Of a stretch of 34,330 bases of DNA, positions 8,004 to 16,473 are shown one piece after another. The stretch comes from an uncultured bacterium (GTDB lineage Bacteria > Verrucomicrobiota > Kiritimatiellia > RFP12 > UBA1067). The DNA lies in NCBI GenBank assembly GCA_902799955.1, contig CADCCQ010000023.1, positions 1 through 34,330 of the forward strand, written 5' to 3'. Under the pieces are notes generated by a model. That model was given only the letters and a program-made list of their open reading frames with translations, was not told the DNA's origin and did not search any database. Numbering within the stretch: position 1 is the stretch's first letter; each line of letters begins with the position of its first letter. The translations under genes were made by a program, and so were the position numbers.

Positions 8004-8824
8004 AGCGCTCGTACTTCTCGACAGTCGTCATGGCGCTGGTGCTGGCGTTCCTCTACGTGCCGATCGTGCTGGTCGTCGTGTACGGGTTCATCCCCAACGG
8101 GATATCGATGAGCTTCTTCGACTCGTCGGGGAGCTTCGCCGGGTTCTCGTCCAGGTGGTACTCCATGATATTCTCGGGCGACTCGCGCCTCGAGGCGCTT
8201 ATGCAGAGCTTCTGGCTCTCGCTCGTCGTCGCGGGGCTCGCGACTCTCGTCTCGTGCGTCCTCGGCACGACCGCCGCGCTCGCGCTCCACAGGTGGCGCT
8301 CGCGCCTGCAGGGCCTCCACCACGCCCTCGTCTACACGCCGCTCATAATGCCCGACATCCTGATCGGCATATCGCTTCTGATGCTCTTCGTGGCCTGCGG
8401 GGTCGACTGCGGGTTCTGGACGATCCTCATCGCGCACGTCACGTTCTGCGTGTCGTACGTCGTGATGACGATCCTCGCGAGGCTCCAGGACTTCGACTAC
8501 CGCATAGTCGAGGCGGCGTACGACCTCGGCGCCGGGCCCTGGTACACGTTCTTCAAGGTGGAGCTCCCGCTGCTGATGCCGGGCATCGTCGCCGGCGGCC
8601 TCCTCGCGTTCACTCTCTCCATAGACGACGTGGTCATAACCTCGTTCGTCAACGGCGCGGGGACGAACACGTTCCCGACGTACGTCAGCTCGATGACGAA
8701 GCACTCCCGGAACCTCCCGGCGGTCTTCGCGCTCTCGACGCTGATGCTGATATTTACCTGCGTGCTGGTTGGCTTGTCGAAGTTCATCGCGCGCGGGCAG
8801 CAACAAAAGACGAAAGGAAGATAA
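8000..8824 (+). CDS. potC: Spermidine/putrescine ABC transporter permease PotC
   Basis: This 274-residue protein starts at the ATG overlapping the potB stop, after the Shine-Dalgarno GGGAGGGGAG. It has a short cytoplasmic start, then six membrane segments. The EAA loop reads IVEAAYDLGAGPWYTFFKVE, followed by LP. The length is normal for PotC. It is the second half of the polyamine channel. The end LSKFIARGQQQKTKGR is a basic cytoplasmic tail. Confidence 0.93.
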   Translation: MKRSYFSTVVMALVLAFLYVPIVLVVVYGFIPNGISMSFFDSSGSFAGFSSRWYSMIFSGDSRLEALMQSFWLSLVVAGLATLVSCVLGTTAALALHRWRSRLQGLHHALVYTPLIMPDILIGISLLMLFVACGVDCGFWTILIAHVTFCVSYVVMTILARLQDFDYRIVEAAYDLGAGPWYTFFKVELPLLMPGIVAGGLLAFTLSIDDVVITSFVNGAGTNTFPTYVSSMTKHSRNLPAVFALSTLMLIFTCVLVGLSKFIARGQQQKTKGR

Positions 8825-8829
8825 AGCAA

Positions 8830-9987
8830 ATGGACAGCAAGACAATGCGCATCGCGGCCGCCGCAATAGCCGCCGCGGCCGTCATGGCGGGATGCTCGAA
8901 GCAGGACGGCGAGGACAAGGTGGATCTCTCGGGCCAGGCGAAGGCGGCGGCCAAGTCCGCCGGGCTCTCCGGCAAGGAGGGGAAGACGCTCCACATCTAC
9001 ACATGGAGCGACTACGTCGCCCCGGAGGTCCTCGATGGCTTCAAGAAGGCGCTCGGGGTTAAGGTCGTCATCGACACGTTCGACTCCAACGAGGCCATGT
9101 ACGCCAAGCTCAAGGCCGGCGGCACGGGCTACGACATCATCACGCCCAGCTCCTACTTCGTGCCGCTCATGGTGCGGGAGAAGCTCGTCAGGAAGCTCGA
9201 CCACTCGAAGCTCCCCAACGTCAGGCCCAACTTCGACAGGTCGTTCGCGGACCAGGTCTTCGACCCGACGTTCGAGTACAACGTGCCGTACGCCGTCACG
9301 TACACCGGCTTCATGTACCGCAAGGACAAGGTCCCCGCGGGCGTCGACGTCGCGACCTGGAAGGTCCTCGACAACCCGGCGTTCAAGGGCAAGGTGACGC
9401 TCCTCGACGACATACGCGAGGTGATCGGCGCCGGCCTCATGTCGCTCGGCTACCCGCTCAACTCCGACAAGCCCGTCGAGATCGAGGCCGCGGTCGCGCA
9501 GGTCCTCAAGTGGAAGCAGAACATCCGTAAGTTCGACGCCGAGTCCTACAAGACCGAAGTCGCCTCCGGCGCGACCTGGATCGGCCACGGCTACTCGACG
9601 GACGCCACCCAGGTCATCCTCGGCGACGAGGACGAGGGCAACCCGCCGCGCAAGGACATCGGCTTCGCGCTCCCCAAGGAGGGCTTCGTCATCGCCGTCG
9701 ACGAGATGGTGATTCCGGTGTCCGCGCCCGAGCCGGAGCTCGCGTACGCCTTCATCAACTACGTCTACACCACAGAGGTCGCGAAGGCCAACATGGAGTA
9801 CATCATGGGGCCCATGCCCGTCAAGCCCGGAATCGCCGCGCTCGACGAGGACTACCGCAAGAAGATCGTTCTCGACCAGAACGTCCTCAAGAACGGACAG
9901 GTCCTCCGGCCCATCGACGACTCCCCGGCGGTGAAGGCCCTCTACGACAAGGCCTGGGACCGCATCAAGGCGACTTCCGCCAGGTAG
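8830..9987 (+). CDS. potD: Spermidine/putrescine-binding lipoprotein PotD
   Basis: This 385-residue protein has a lipoprotein signal ending in VMAGC (lipidated Cys about residue 22), so it is membrane-anchored rather than free as in E. coli. The binding-protein fold begins at LHIYTWSDYVAPEVLDGF, the family opening. YDIITPSSYFVPLMVREKLVRKLD and VDEMVIPVSAPEPELAYAFINY are further PotD hallmarks. It captures spermidine or putrescine and delivers it to PotBC. It lies 5 bases after potC. Confidence 0.92.
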   Translation: MDSKTMRIAAAAIAAAAVMAGCSKQDGEDKVDLSGQAKAAAKSAGLSGKEGKTLHIYTWSDYVAPEVLDGFKKALGVKVVIDTFDSNEAMYAKLKAGGTGYDIITPSSYFVPLMVREKLVRKLDHSKLPNVRPNFDRSFADQVFDPTFEYNVPYAVTYTGFMYRKDKVPAGVDVATWKVLDNPAFKGKVTLLDDIREVIGAGLMSLGYPLNSDKPVEIEAAVAQVLKWKQNIRKFDAESYKTEVASGATWIGHGYSTDATQVILGDEDEGNPPRKDIGFALPKEGFVIAVDEMVIPVSAPEPELAYAFINYVYTTEVAKANMEYIMGPMPVKPGIAALDEDYRKKIVLDQNVLKNGQVLRPIDDSPAVKALYDKAWDRIKATSAR

Positions 9988-9994
9988 GGGCGCG

Positions 9995-11026
9995 GTGACG
10001 CAGCTTACCACATACACGTACGACCTCACGCGCGAGCAGCAGGTCAAGGTCCTGGAGATAATGGACTCCGGGAACTACCGCCCGCGCGAGGTCCCGTATT
10101 CCCTCCGGGCAGTGGAAGGCGACGGGTTCACCGCCACCCTCTACTCCAGGGAGAGGCACAACACGAGGAAGTTCTGCGTCCAGGGCTCCAAGGCGCAGGA
10201 CTTCATCCTCTTCCAGCTTGAGCCCCTCGTCCTCGGGGGCGCGTCGCTCGGCTACGAGACGGTGCTCGACAAGTCCCTGACCGCGCCGCACGGCGGCTCC
10301 GACGAGTCCGGGAAGGGCGACTACTTCGGCCCGCTGTGCGTCTGCTGCGCATACGTCGACGAGAGGCTCTACGACAGGATGAAGGAGATGGGCGTCAAGG
10401 ACTGCAAGCAGATGACGGACAAGGCGGTGCTCGCCGCCGGGGCGTCGCTGCGCGCGCTCCTGGGCCCGGACGGCTACTCCGTCGTGAAGCTCGGCCCCGC
10501 CGCGTACAACCGCCTCTACGCGAAGATGCGCAACATAAACAGGATGCTCGCCTGGGCGCACGCGACCGCGATTGAGGAGCTGCTGACGAAGCGCCCGGGC
10601 TGCCCGCGCGTCGTCATCGACCAGTTCGCCCCCACCGAGGCGACGATACTCCGGCAGCTGAAGCCCCTCGGTCGCGCCGCGAAGATCGAGCAGAGGCACA
10701 AGGCGGAAAGCGACATGGCCGTCGCGGCGGCGTCCGTCATCGCCAGGGAGGCGTTCCTTCGCGACGTCGCCAGGATGGGCGAGGAGATGTTCGGCCCCGA
10801 GAACGCCAAGCTGGACTCGCCGCGCCGCGTCCCGATCGGATCCAGCGACCCCCGCGTCGCCGCGCTTGCCGTCGAGATGGTCAAGGCCAACGGGCCGGTA
10901 TGGCTGATGAACCACTGCAAGGCGCACTTCCAGACGACGGACAAGGTCCTCGCCGCGTGCGGCGCCACCCGCGCCGACCTTCCTCCGGAGGGCCAGGTGG
11001 AGAGCGTCAAATTAAAGTCGAGTTGA
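9995..11026 (+). CDS. rnhC: Ribonuclease HIII
   Basis: This 343-residue protein starts at GTG 9995, seven bases after potD. Residues 1-95 form the TBP-like substrate-binding N-domain. The catalytic domain opens with GGSDESGKGDYFGPL (Asp103 and Glu104), the RNase HIII signature that differs from HII (DExGRG). Later acidic residues lie in VVIDQFAP and KAESDMAVAAASVIARE. It cleaves RNA in RNA/DNA hybrids, helping primer removal and R-loop control. It is unrelated in function to the pot genes but clearly on the same transcript. Confidence 0.93.
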   Translation: MTQLTTYTYDLTREQQVKVLEIMDSGNYRPREVPYSLRAVEGDGFTATLYSRERHNTRKFCVQGSKAQDFILFQLEPLVLGGASLGYETVLDKSLTAPHGGSDESGKGDYFGPLCVCCAYVDERLYDRMKEMGVKDCKQMTDKAVLAAGASLRALLGPDGYSVVKLGPAAYNRLYAKMRNINRMLAWAHATAIEELLTKRPGCPRVVIDQFAPTEATILRQLKPLGRAAKIEQRHKAESDMAVAAASVIAREAFLRDVARMGEEMFGPENAKLDSPRRVPIGSSDPRVAALAVEMVKANGPVWLMNHCKAHFQTTDKVLAACGATRADLPPEGQVESVKLKSS

Positions 11027-11123
11027 GAAAAATATTTTCCCTTCCCGGTTCGTCTATCTTTGTGTAGGCGCCATGGTGGCGTCTGTAAAATGCGGCGGGG
11101 ACGCCGCGAAAGGAAAGGGAAAG
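11027..11123 (+). promoter_or_regulatory. Leader of the LTxxQ protein/ECF sigma operon
   Basis: This 97-base gap begins AT-rich and then holds inverted repeats: CGCCA-TGG-TGGCG (11069-11081), and GGCGTC (11078-11083) with GACGCC (11100-11105). The two share bases, so only one can form at a time. AAAGGAAAGGG lies just before the ATG at 11124. I see no confident promoter; TATCTT at 11055 is a weak candidate. Confidence 0.3.
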
Positions 11124-11708
11124 ATGAAAAGTCTGATGATGACTGTTGTCGCCGCGCTCTGCTGCGCGGCATTCGCTGACGGGAAAGGGGCGCCGCCTCC
11201 TGGCGAGGGACGTCCTGGTGGAAGGGGCCCCCACGGGGGGATGAACGGCCCGATGATCGACCCAATCGTCCGCATGGTGTCGAATCCCAAGGCCGCCGAG
11301 AAGCTCGGCCTCACCGAAGAGCAGAAGGCAAAGCTGAAGGAGATCAACAAGGTCTCCGCCGCCAACCGCGATATGCACAAGAAGGTCCACGAGGCCACGA
11401 TGAGGCAGTTCGAGCTGATGAAGGCCGACAAGATCGACGAGGCGGCCGTCATGAAGGCGATCGACGAGGTGTTCGAGCTGCGCAAGGAGATGGCGAAGGC
11501 CCAGGTGAAGCGCGTGATCGCGGTCAAGTCGGTCCTCACGCCCGAGCAGATCACGAAGGCGCGCGAGGAAGTCAAGAAGATGTTCGAGCAGCGCGGCGAA
11601 AAGGGGCAGTGGCGCGGTGAAAAGGGGCCCAGGCACGGCAGGATGCACGGCAGGGGCCCCAGGGGCGGCGACAGGCCTGAGCCTCCGAAGCCGCCGGAGG
11701 CCAAGTAG
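11124..11708 (+). CDS. Periplasmic LTxxQ-motif protein (Spy/CpxP-like)
   Basis: This 194-residue protein starts at ATG 11124 because it gives a clean signal peptide (MKSLMMTVVAALCCAAFADG) after a purine-rich ribosome site. An in-frame ATG at 11073 would bury the signal. The mature protein has a Gly/Pro-rich linker and then a mostly helical, charged segment with two LTxxQ-type motifs (LTEEQKAKLKEI; LTPEQITKAREEV), the mark of Spy, CpxP and Zn/Ni-resistance sensor relatives. The tail is rich in His, Gly, Arg and Pro (GPRHGRMHGRGPRGG), possibly metal binding. Spy-type proteins are periplasmic chaperones or stress sensors. Its position directly ahead of a sigma/anti-sigma pair suggests envelope-stress sensing. 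Confidence 0.75.
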   Translation: MKSLMMTVVAALCCAAFADGKGAPPPGEGRPGGRGPHGGMNGPMIDPIVRMVSNPKAAEKLGLTEEQKAKLKEINKVSAANRDMHKKVHEATMRQFELMKADKIDEAAVMKAIDEVFELRKEMAKAQVKRVIAVKSVLTPEQITKAREEVKKMFEQRGEKGQWRGEKGPRHGRMHGRGPRGGDRPEPPKPPEAK

Positions 11709-11714
11709 GGCCGG

Positions 11715-12272
11715 ATGGAAGAAGACAGCGATCTCTTCTTCGCCTATTCGCGCCGCGGCGACGTGCAGTCGCTCGCGGCGCTTGTCGGCCGTCACTCGAC
11801 GTGGATGCGCGCGCTCCTGCGCTCGCTTCTCCACGAGGCGGCCGATGCCGACGACGCGTTCCAGGAGACGTGGATGAAGGTCATCCGCTCCGCCCCGTCC
11901 TACCGCGGCGGGAACGTGAGGTCGTACCTGGCTGTCGTCGCGCGCTCCGTCGCGATCGACCGGATCCGCCGGAGCGGACGCATCGTCAGCCTCGATGCCG
12001 GGGACGGCTCTGTCGCCGAGGCCGCCGAGAGCGCGGCGGACTCCGCGCCGACCCCGGGCGAGCGCTTCGAGTCGAAGGCGACGTCCGAGGACGTGCGCCG
12101 CGCGCTGCGCAGCCTCCCGGAGGGGCCGCGGCAGGTGCTGCTGATGAGAATTGAGGGCGAGCTCCCGTTCAGGGAGATCGCCGACGAACTGGGCGTGCCG
12201 CTGGGCACCGCGCTGACGTGGATGCGCGCGGCGACGCTCAAGCTGAGGAAAATGCTGGGAGGAGAGAGATGA
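11715..12272 (+). CDS. ECF-family RNA polymerase sigma factor
   Basis: This 185-residue protein has region 2 (DADDAFQETWMKVIRS through SYLAVVARSVAIDRIRR, residues about 37-85) and region 4 (LPEGPRQVLLMRIEGELPFREIADELGVPLGTALTWMRAATLKLRKML, residues about 134-180), joined by an acidic Ala-rich linker. Region 3 is absent, as expected for the ECF class. It redirects RNA polymerase to stress promoters. It overlaps the anti-sigma gene by ATGA and lies 6 bases after the LTxxQ gene. Confidence 0.9.
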   Translation: MEEDSDLFFAYSRRGDVQSLAALVGRHSTWMRALLRSLLHEAADADDAFQETWMKVIRSAPSYRGGNVRSYLAVVARSVAIDRIRRSGRIVSLDAGDGSVAEAAESAADSAPTPGERFESKATSEDVRRALRSLPEGPRQVLLMRIEGELPFREIADELGVPLGTALTWMRAATLKLRKMLGGER

Positions 12273-12685
12273 CGGAAGACAGGGAGATGATGAAATTCCT
12301 GAAGGGACGTCTTGAGGAAGACGTGCCCGGCGACGTGCCGCACCTTGACGAGATACTGCGCTATGCGTCGGCGCAGTCATTTGCGCACAGGGCGGAGCGC
12401 CGTTCTCGCCTGCGCCTCTGGGTGGCGGCCGCCGCTGCCGCCTGCGTTGCGGTCGTCTGCTCCTTCGTGTTTCTGCGCCCGCAGGCGGCTCTCGCGCCCG
12501 CGCCGGAGGCCACCGTCGTATCGGCGATAGGCCTGGTAATGGCCGCCGACGGCGCCGAGGAGGACTCCGACGATACGGCCGTCGCCGACATGCTCCTGGC
12601 CCTGCAGGACGCCCCGTACGAAAACGTGATCGAGGAGCTCGTCGCCGAGAATTCCCAGGCGGAGCTTTGGTGCGGCCTCTGGTGA
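12269..12685 (+). CDS. Probable membrane anti-sigma factor
   Basis: This 138-residue protein starts at the ATG overlapping the sigma stop. It has a cytoplasmic N-part of about 47 residues (charged, EDVPGDVPHLDEILRYAS), one transmembrane helix (LWVAAAAAACVAVVCSFVFL), then an acidic periplasmic tail with DxxLALQDAPYENVIEEL and a terminal Cys-Gly-Leu-Trp. The position after an ECF sigma gene and the topology support the call. No zinc HxxxCxxC motif is seen, so it is not the ZAS type. The tail could contact the LTxxQ protein (inference). Confidence 0.68.
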   Translation: MTEDREMMKFLKGRLEEDVPGDVPHLDEILRYASAQSFAHRAERRSRLRLWVAAAAAACVAVVCSFVFLRPQAALAPAPEATVVSAIGLVMAADGAEEDSDDTAVADMLLALQDAPYENVIEELVAENSQAELWCGLW

Positions 12686-12766
12686 CCGCCCCGCGCCATC
12701 TGCCTGCTTTGCGTCGTCGCTTTCACTGTTCCGCATTGCAAAAAACCGACCTCGAAGGCGAATTTG

Positions 12767-12775
12767 TGATATACT
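12767..12775 (+). promoter_or_regulatory. Extended -10 promoter of the GH78 gene
   Basis: TGATATACT, with TATACT at 12770-12775, preceded by TTTG as at the GH5 promoter. No good -35 at standard spacing. The leader to ATG 12848 is about 65 bases and can fold a hairpin (GTCG 12792-12795 and CCC 12798-12800 with GGG-CGAC 12812-12818). Confidence 0.5.
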
Positions 12776-12847
12776 ACTTCTATCAAGTACGGTCGCTCCC
12801 GTTGAATGTCTGGGCGACACACAGTTGAAAACAAGAAAGGCGGTAAC

Positions 12848-15460
12848 ATGAAGAAGTGCAATATGGCGTTTCCGATGCTGGCGATGGCGCTTGCTGCGGC
12901 GCAGGCGGCGAGCGGCGATATGGAATACATGCGCGTCGCGGCGCTGGACAAGGACCTCTGGAAGCAGAGCGAATGGATATCCGTCCCGGACGCTCCAGTC
13001 GCGGGCGATGCCGTGCGCAAGTCCCAGCGGGCCGCCGACGGCGCGAGCTGGTTCGTGACGTGCGTGACGAACGAGGGCGTAGTCGCGAAGGCGGAGTGGA
13101 TGACGACTGGCCTTGGCATCTACGAGCTGTACGTCAACGGCAGTAGGGTCGGCAACAGTGATCAAGTGCTGAAGCCGGGCTTCACGCATCCGAAAAAGAC
13201 GCGTCGCTCGTTCACCTACGACGTCACATCCGGGTTGGAGGCCGGCAAGGGCGCGGTCAACTTCTTCGCCGCGGAGGTCACGTCCGGATGGTGGAGCGAC
13301 AAGATCGTCAACTACGCCGGAAGGAAGAACGCCTTCCGCGCCGTCCTGAAGCTGACGTACAAAGACGGCGGCGTAAAGGTGTTCGGCACGAACACGAAGG
13401 ACTGGCGCGCAGGCATTGGAGGCCCCGTGAGGCATGCCGCCATCTTCGACGGAGAGGAGTACGATGCGCGGGTCGCCGCGCCCACAATGGGCGAGGCGTC
13501 GTTCAAGGCGCCGGAGGTGAATGACGAGTTTCAGGGCGAGATACTCCCCACGGACGGCGCCGAGATATGCCTAAGGCAAGACTTGATGATGATGATGCCC
13601 GAGAAGGCATACGTCTGGAAGGGCGTCGATGGCGCCGATGCCGCGAAGGGCGTGTTCGGCCGCGTCCACAAGCTTAGGAACGTCGATTTCACGAAGGTCT
13701 TTGAAAACGGCATGGAGGGCGGAAAGTCCAGGGGCGAAGCGCTGAAGAAGGGCGAGACGCTTGTGGTCGACTTCGGGCAGAACTGCGCCGCCGTGCCGCT
13801 GTTCCTCTTCAAGGCCGCGGAGGGAACTGTCCTCACCTGCCTTCCCGCCGAGATGCTCAACGACTCCAGCGGCGAGAAGTCCCGCGGCAACGACGGGCCC
13901 GGCGGCAGCGTCTACCGCGCGAACCTCCGCGTGCCGGATCGCGGGATGCGGCTTGTCTACACGTTCGGCAAGGGAGAGGCGGATGGCAACGGCGTTTCCT
14001 CATACGTGCCGCGCCACACTTTCTTCGGCTATCGATATATGTCCGTGACGGCCACCGATGACGTGGAGTTCTTCATGGTCATGTCCGTTCCCGTTACGTC
14101 GATTGCCGAGGACATGGAGATCGGCGAGATAGAGACGGGCGTCGAGGACCTCAACAGGCTCGTCAAGAACGTCTACTGGGGGCAGCTCTCGAACTACCTG
14201 TCCGTCCCGACCGACTGTCCGCAGCGCAACGAGCGCCTGGGCTGGATGGCGGACACCCAGGTCTTCTGCGAGGCGGGCTCCTTCAATGCGGACACCTCCG
14301 CGTTCTTCCACAAGTTCATGCGCGACGTCCGCGACTCCCAGGATCCGCGCGGAGGCTTCCCCGGCGTCTCGCCTCGTGCGCAGTACGGCAACGAATCCAT
14401 GCGCCTCGGCTGGTCCGACGCGGGCGTGATCGTCCCCTACCAGGTATGGAAGCAGTTCGGCGACAGGGGGATCGTCGCCGAGAACTGGGAGGCGATGGAG
14501 AGGTACGTCGCGCGCGTCAACGAGACGAAGTACGACTACGAGCAGACCAAGGGCGAGAACCGCGGCTACCAGTGGGCCGACTGGCTCAGCTACGAGCGGC
14601 TCGAAAGCTGCGGCGGCGGCATCAGGAAGAACGGCAAGCTGCGCCCCGAGGCGAAGTTCTACTGGAACTACCTCGGCGCGTGCTACTGGCTCTGGGACGC
14701 GATGATGATGCAGGAGATGGCGGCGGCGATAGGCGGCGACGGCGCGAAGTACGCCGCGATGGCGAAGGACGCGAGGGAGTACATCAGGAAGAACTTCTTC
14801 GCCGCGGACGGCATGGTGTCCGACACGCTCCGCGGGATGCAGACGCCCGCGCTCTTCGCGCTCAGGCTCGGCCTTGTCGAGGGCGACGCGAAGAGGCGCA
14901 CGATCGAGGAGCTGAGAAAGAACTTCAAGGACCACGGCGACTGCCTGCAGACCGGATTCCTCGGGACGTCAATCCTGATGGAGACGCTTTCCGCGAACGG
15001 CATGACCGATGTCGCGTACACGCTTCTCCTCCAGCACAAGAACCCGTCCTGGCTCTATTCCGTCGATCAGGGCGCGACGACGATCTGGGAGCGCTGGAAC
15101 AGCTACACGAAGGAGAAGGGCTTCGGGCCCGTCGGGATGAACAGCTTCAACCACTACGCATACGGCGCGGTCCTCGCGTGGATGTACAAGGACATGGCCG
15201 GCATTGCGGCTGACCCGAAGGCTCCGGGCTTCTCGAACATCGTCATGGCCCCGAAACCTGACCGCCGCGTGGGGTTCGTGAAGGCGCAGTACAATTCCAC
15301 CTTCGGCCTCGTCAAGAGCGCGTGGCGCTACGAAGGCGAGAAGTGGATATGGGAGTTCACGGTGCCCGCGAAGGCGACGGCAGACGTGTACGCCCCCGGC
15401 GCGACGTCGCCCAGGCGTTATGTCGGCGGCGACTACCGCATCGAGATGAAGCTGCCGTGA
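12848..15460 (+). CDS. Secreted GH78 alpha-L-rhamnosidase
   Basis: This 870-residue protein has a signal peptide (residues 1 to about 21). Domains in order: an N-terminal beta-sandwich with the lectin-like motif LGIYELYVNGSRVGNSDQVLKPGFT (about residues 92-116), a second beta-domain (VDFGQNCAAVPLF), the catalytic alpha/alpha-barrel and a C-terminal beta-domain. The catalytic signature is PTDCPQRNERLGWMADTQ, with Asp456, Glu462 and Asp469. GWSDAGVIVPY and TTIWERWNSY are further family marks. It releases terminal alpha-L-rhamnose, for example from rhamnogalacturonan or arabinogalactan, by inversion. The ATG at 12848 is preceded by AAAGGCGG. It is followed 16 bases later by an exported hydrolase. 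Confidence 0.9.
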   Translation: MKKCNMAFPMLAMALAAAQAASGDMEYMRVAALDKDLWKQSEWISVPDAPVAGDAVRKSQRAADGASWFVTCVTNEGVVAKAEWMTTGLGIYELYVNGSRVGNSDQVLKPGFTHPKKTRRSFTYDVTSGLEAGKGAVNFFAAEVTSGWWSDKIVNYAGRKNAFRAVLKLTYKDGGVKVFGTNTKDWRAGIGGPVRHAAIFDGEEYDARVAAPTMGEASFKAPEVNDEFQGEILPTDGAEICLRQDLMMMMPEKAYVWKGVDGADAAKGVFGRVHKLRNVDFTKVFENGMEGGKSRGEALKKGETLVVDFGQNCAAVPLFLFKAAEGTVLTCLPAEMLNDSSGEKSRGNDGPGGSVYRANLRVPDRGMRLVYTFGKGEADGNGVSSYVPRHTFFGYRYMSVTATDDVEFFMVMSVPVTSIAEDMEIGEIETGVEDLNRLVKNVYWGQLSNYLSVPTDCPQRNERLGWMADTQVFCEAGSFNADTSAFFHKFMRDVRDSQDPRGGFPGVSPRAQYGNESMRLGWSDAGVIVPYQVWKQFGDRGIVAENWEAMERYVARVNETKYDYEQTKGENRGYQWADWLSYERLESCGGGIRKNGKLRPEAKFYWNYLGACYWLWDAMMMQEMAAAIGGDGAKYAAMAKDAREYIRKNFFAADGMVSDTLRGMQTPALFALRLGLVEGDAKRRTIEELRKNFKDHGDCLQTGFLGTSILMETLSANGMTDVAYTLLLQHKNPSWLYSVDQGATTIWERWNSYTKEKGFGPVGMNSFNHYAYGAVLAWMYKDMAGIAADPKAPGFSNIVMAPKPDRRVGFVKAQYNSTFGLVKSAWRYEGEKWIWEFTVPAKATADVYAPGATSPRRYVGGDYRIEMKLP

Positions 15461-15476
15461 CGGGGAGGTGCGAGGC

Positions 15477-16355
15477 ATGAGAGACATGAAGAACATTGTT
15501 GCAGTCGCGGCAATCGCCGTCAGCGCGCTCTGCGCGGCGGCCGCCAAGCCAGCCGCCAAGCCGGCGCAGGCCCTCGGAGTCTCGGCGGACAACGCGGCGG
15601 CGCTTCGCGCGAAAATCGCGAAGACGTGCAAGATCGAGCGCGAGGACGTTTGGTACGGGCACAGCCGCATTCAGTTCCGCTTCAAGGAGCGCAAGGCGTG
15701 GGTGGTCGCGCCCAGCGTCGCCCCGCTTGACGGGACGCCCTGGACCTGGACGATGCAGTGGGCGGAGGCGTTCGTGGAGAGGACCGGCGTCCCGGCCCTC
15801 CTCAAGTCGGGCTTCCACCACGTCACGATAGACCTCTACCCGACGCGCATGGACGACACGGGCATCGCGGCGGCGGCGGAGTTCCAGGACTTCCTAGTGA
15901 AGGAGCTGGGCTTCGCGCCGAAGGCGAACCTCATCGGCATGAGCTGGGGCGGGTTCTTCTCGATCCGCTACGCGGCGGCGCATCCGGGGAACGTCCGGCG
16001 GATATACCTCGACGCGCCGCTTCTCTCCTTCCAGAGGTTCAGGGCCGCCGCGAATGCGAGGGGCATAGGCTCGTGGTTCGCGAGCAGGCCATCGGACGGC
16101 GAATGGCGCAAGGACCCTCGCATGCCCGTCAACATGGCCGGGGCCGTCGCGAAGGCCGGGATCCCGATCCTCCTGCTCTACGGCGGGAAGGACGATGTCG
16201 TGCCGCCGGACGAGAACTGCCGTCCGTTCGCCGCCGCGTTCAAGGCCGCAGGCGGCAAGATAGAGGAGCACTGCCGTCCCGCATACGGACACCATCCCCA
16301 CGGCGCGGACCCCGGCAAGCTGGGGGTCATAACGGGGTTCTTCACCGCGAAGTAA
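15477..16355 (+). CDS. Secreted alpha/beta hydrolase (esterase-like)
   Basis: This 292-residue protein starts at ATG 15477, eight bases after GGGGAGG. Residues 1 to about 24 are a signal peptide. The alpha/beta-hydrolase triad is visible: nucleophile elbow GMSWGG (Ser156), LLYGGKDDVVPP (Asp239/240) and AYGHHPHG (His272/273/275). The family covers esterases, lipases and peptidases, so the substrate is open. Being exported and co-transcribed with a rhamnosidase suggests removal of acetyl or other ester groups from the same polysaccharide. Confidence 0.75.
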   Translation: MRDMKNIVAVAAIAVSALCAAAAKPAAKPAQALGVSADNAAALRAKIAKTCKIEREDVWYGHSRIQFRFKERKAWVVAPSVAPLDGTPWTWTMQWAEAFVERTGVPALLKSGFHHVTIDLYPTRMDDTGIAAAAEFQDFLVKELGFAPKANLIGMSWGGFFSIRYAAAHPGNVRRIYLDAPLLSFQRFRAAANARGIGSWFASRPSDGEWRKDPRMPVNMAGAVAKAGIPILLLYGGKDDVVPPDENCRPFAAAFKAAGGKIEEHCRPAYGHHPHGADPGKLGVITGFFTAK

Positions 16356-16373
16356 AATTAATGAAATTTACTA

Positions 16374-16403
16374 TTGCAATTTAAGCGGAATTTTTGATAT
16401 ACT
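16374..16403 (+). promoter_or_regulatory. Promoter of the rplY-rpsF-ssb-rpsR-rplI operon
   Basis: TTGCAA (16374-16379), an 18-base spacer and TATACT (16398-16403), with a TGA extension just before the -10. The AT-rich setting contrasts with the GC-rich surroundings. The leader of about 64 bases can form GCGC-GAGT-GCGC (16428-16439), a possible regulatory hairpin. Confidence 0.75.
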
Positions 16404-16473
16404 TTACAGAAATAGTCGCAGAGTGTAGCGCGAGTGCGCGAGAGTATGCGGCGAAACTGACAAAAGGCAACAA

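Noticed and set aside
11073..11123. Upstream in-frame ATG as the start of the LTxxQ protein
   Set aside because: It would place 17 charged or mixed residues before a good signal peptide and has no Shine-Dalgarno; ATG 11124 has both.
16404..16473. bS6:bS18 autoregulatory RNA motif in the ribosomal operon leader
   Set aside because: A GCGC hairpin exists, but I could not match the conserved CCG-bulge structure, and rplY rather than rpsF follows it.
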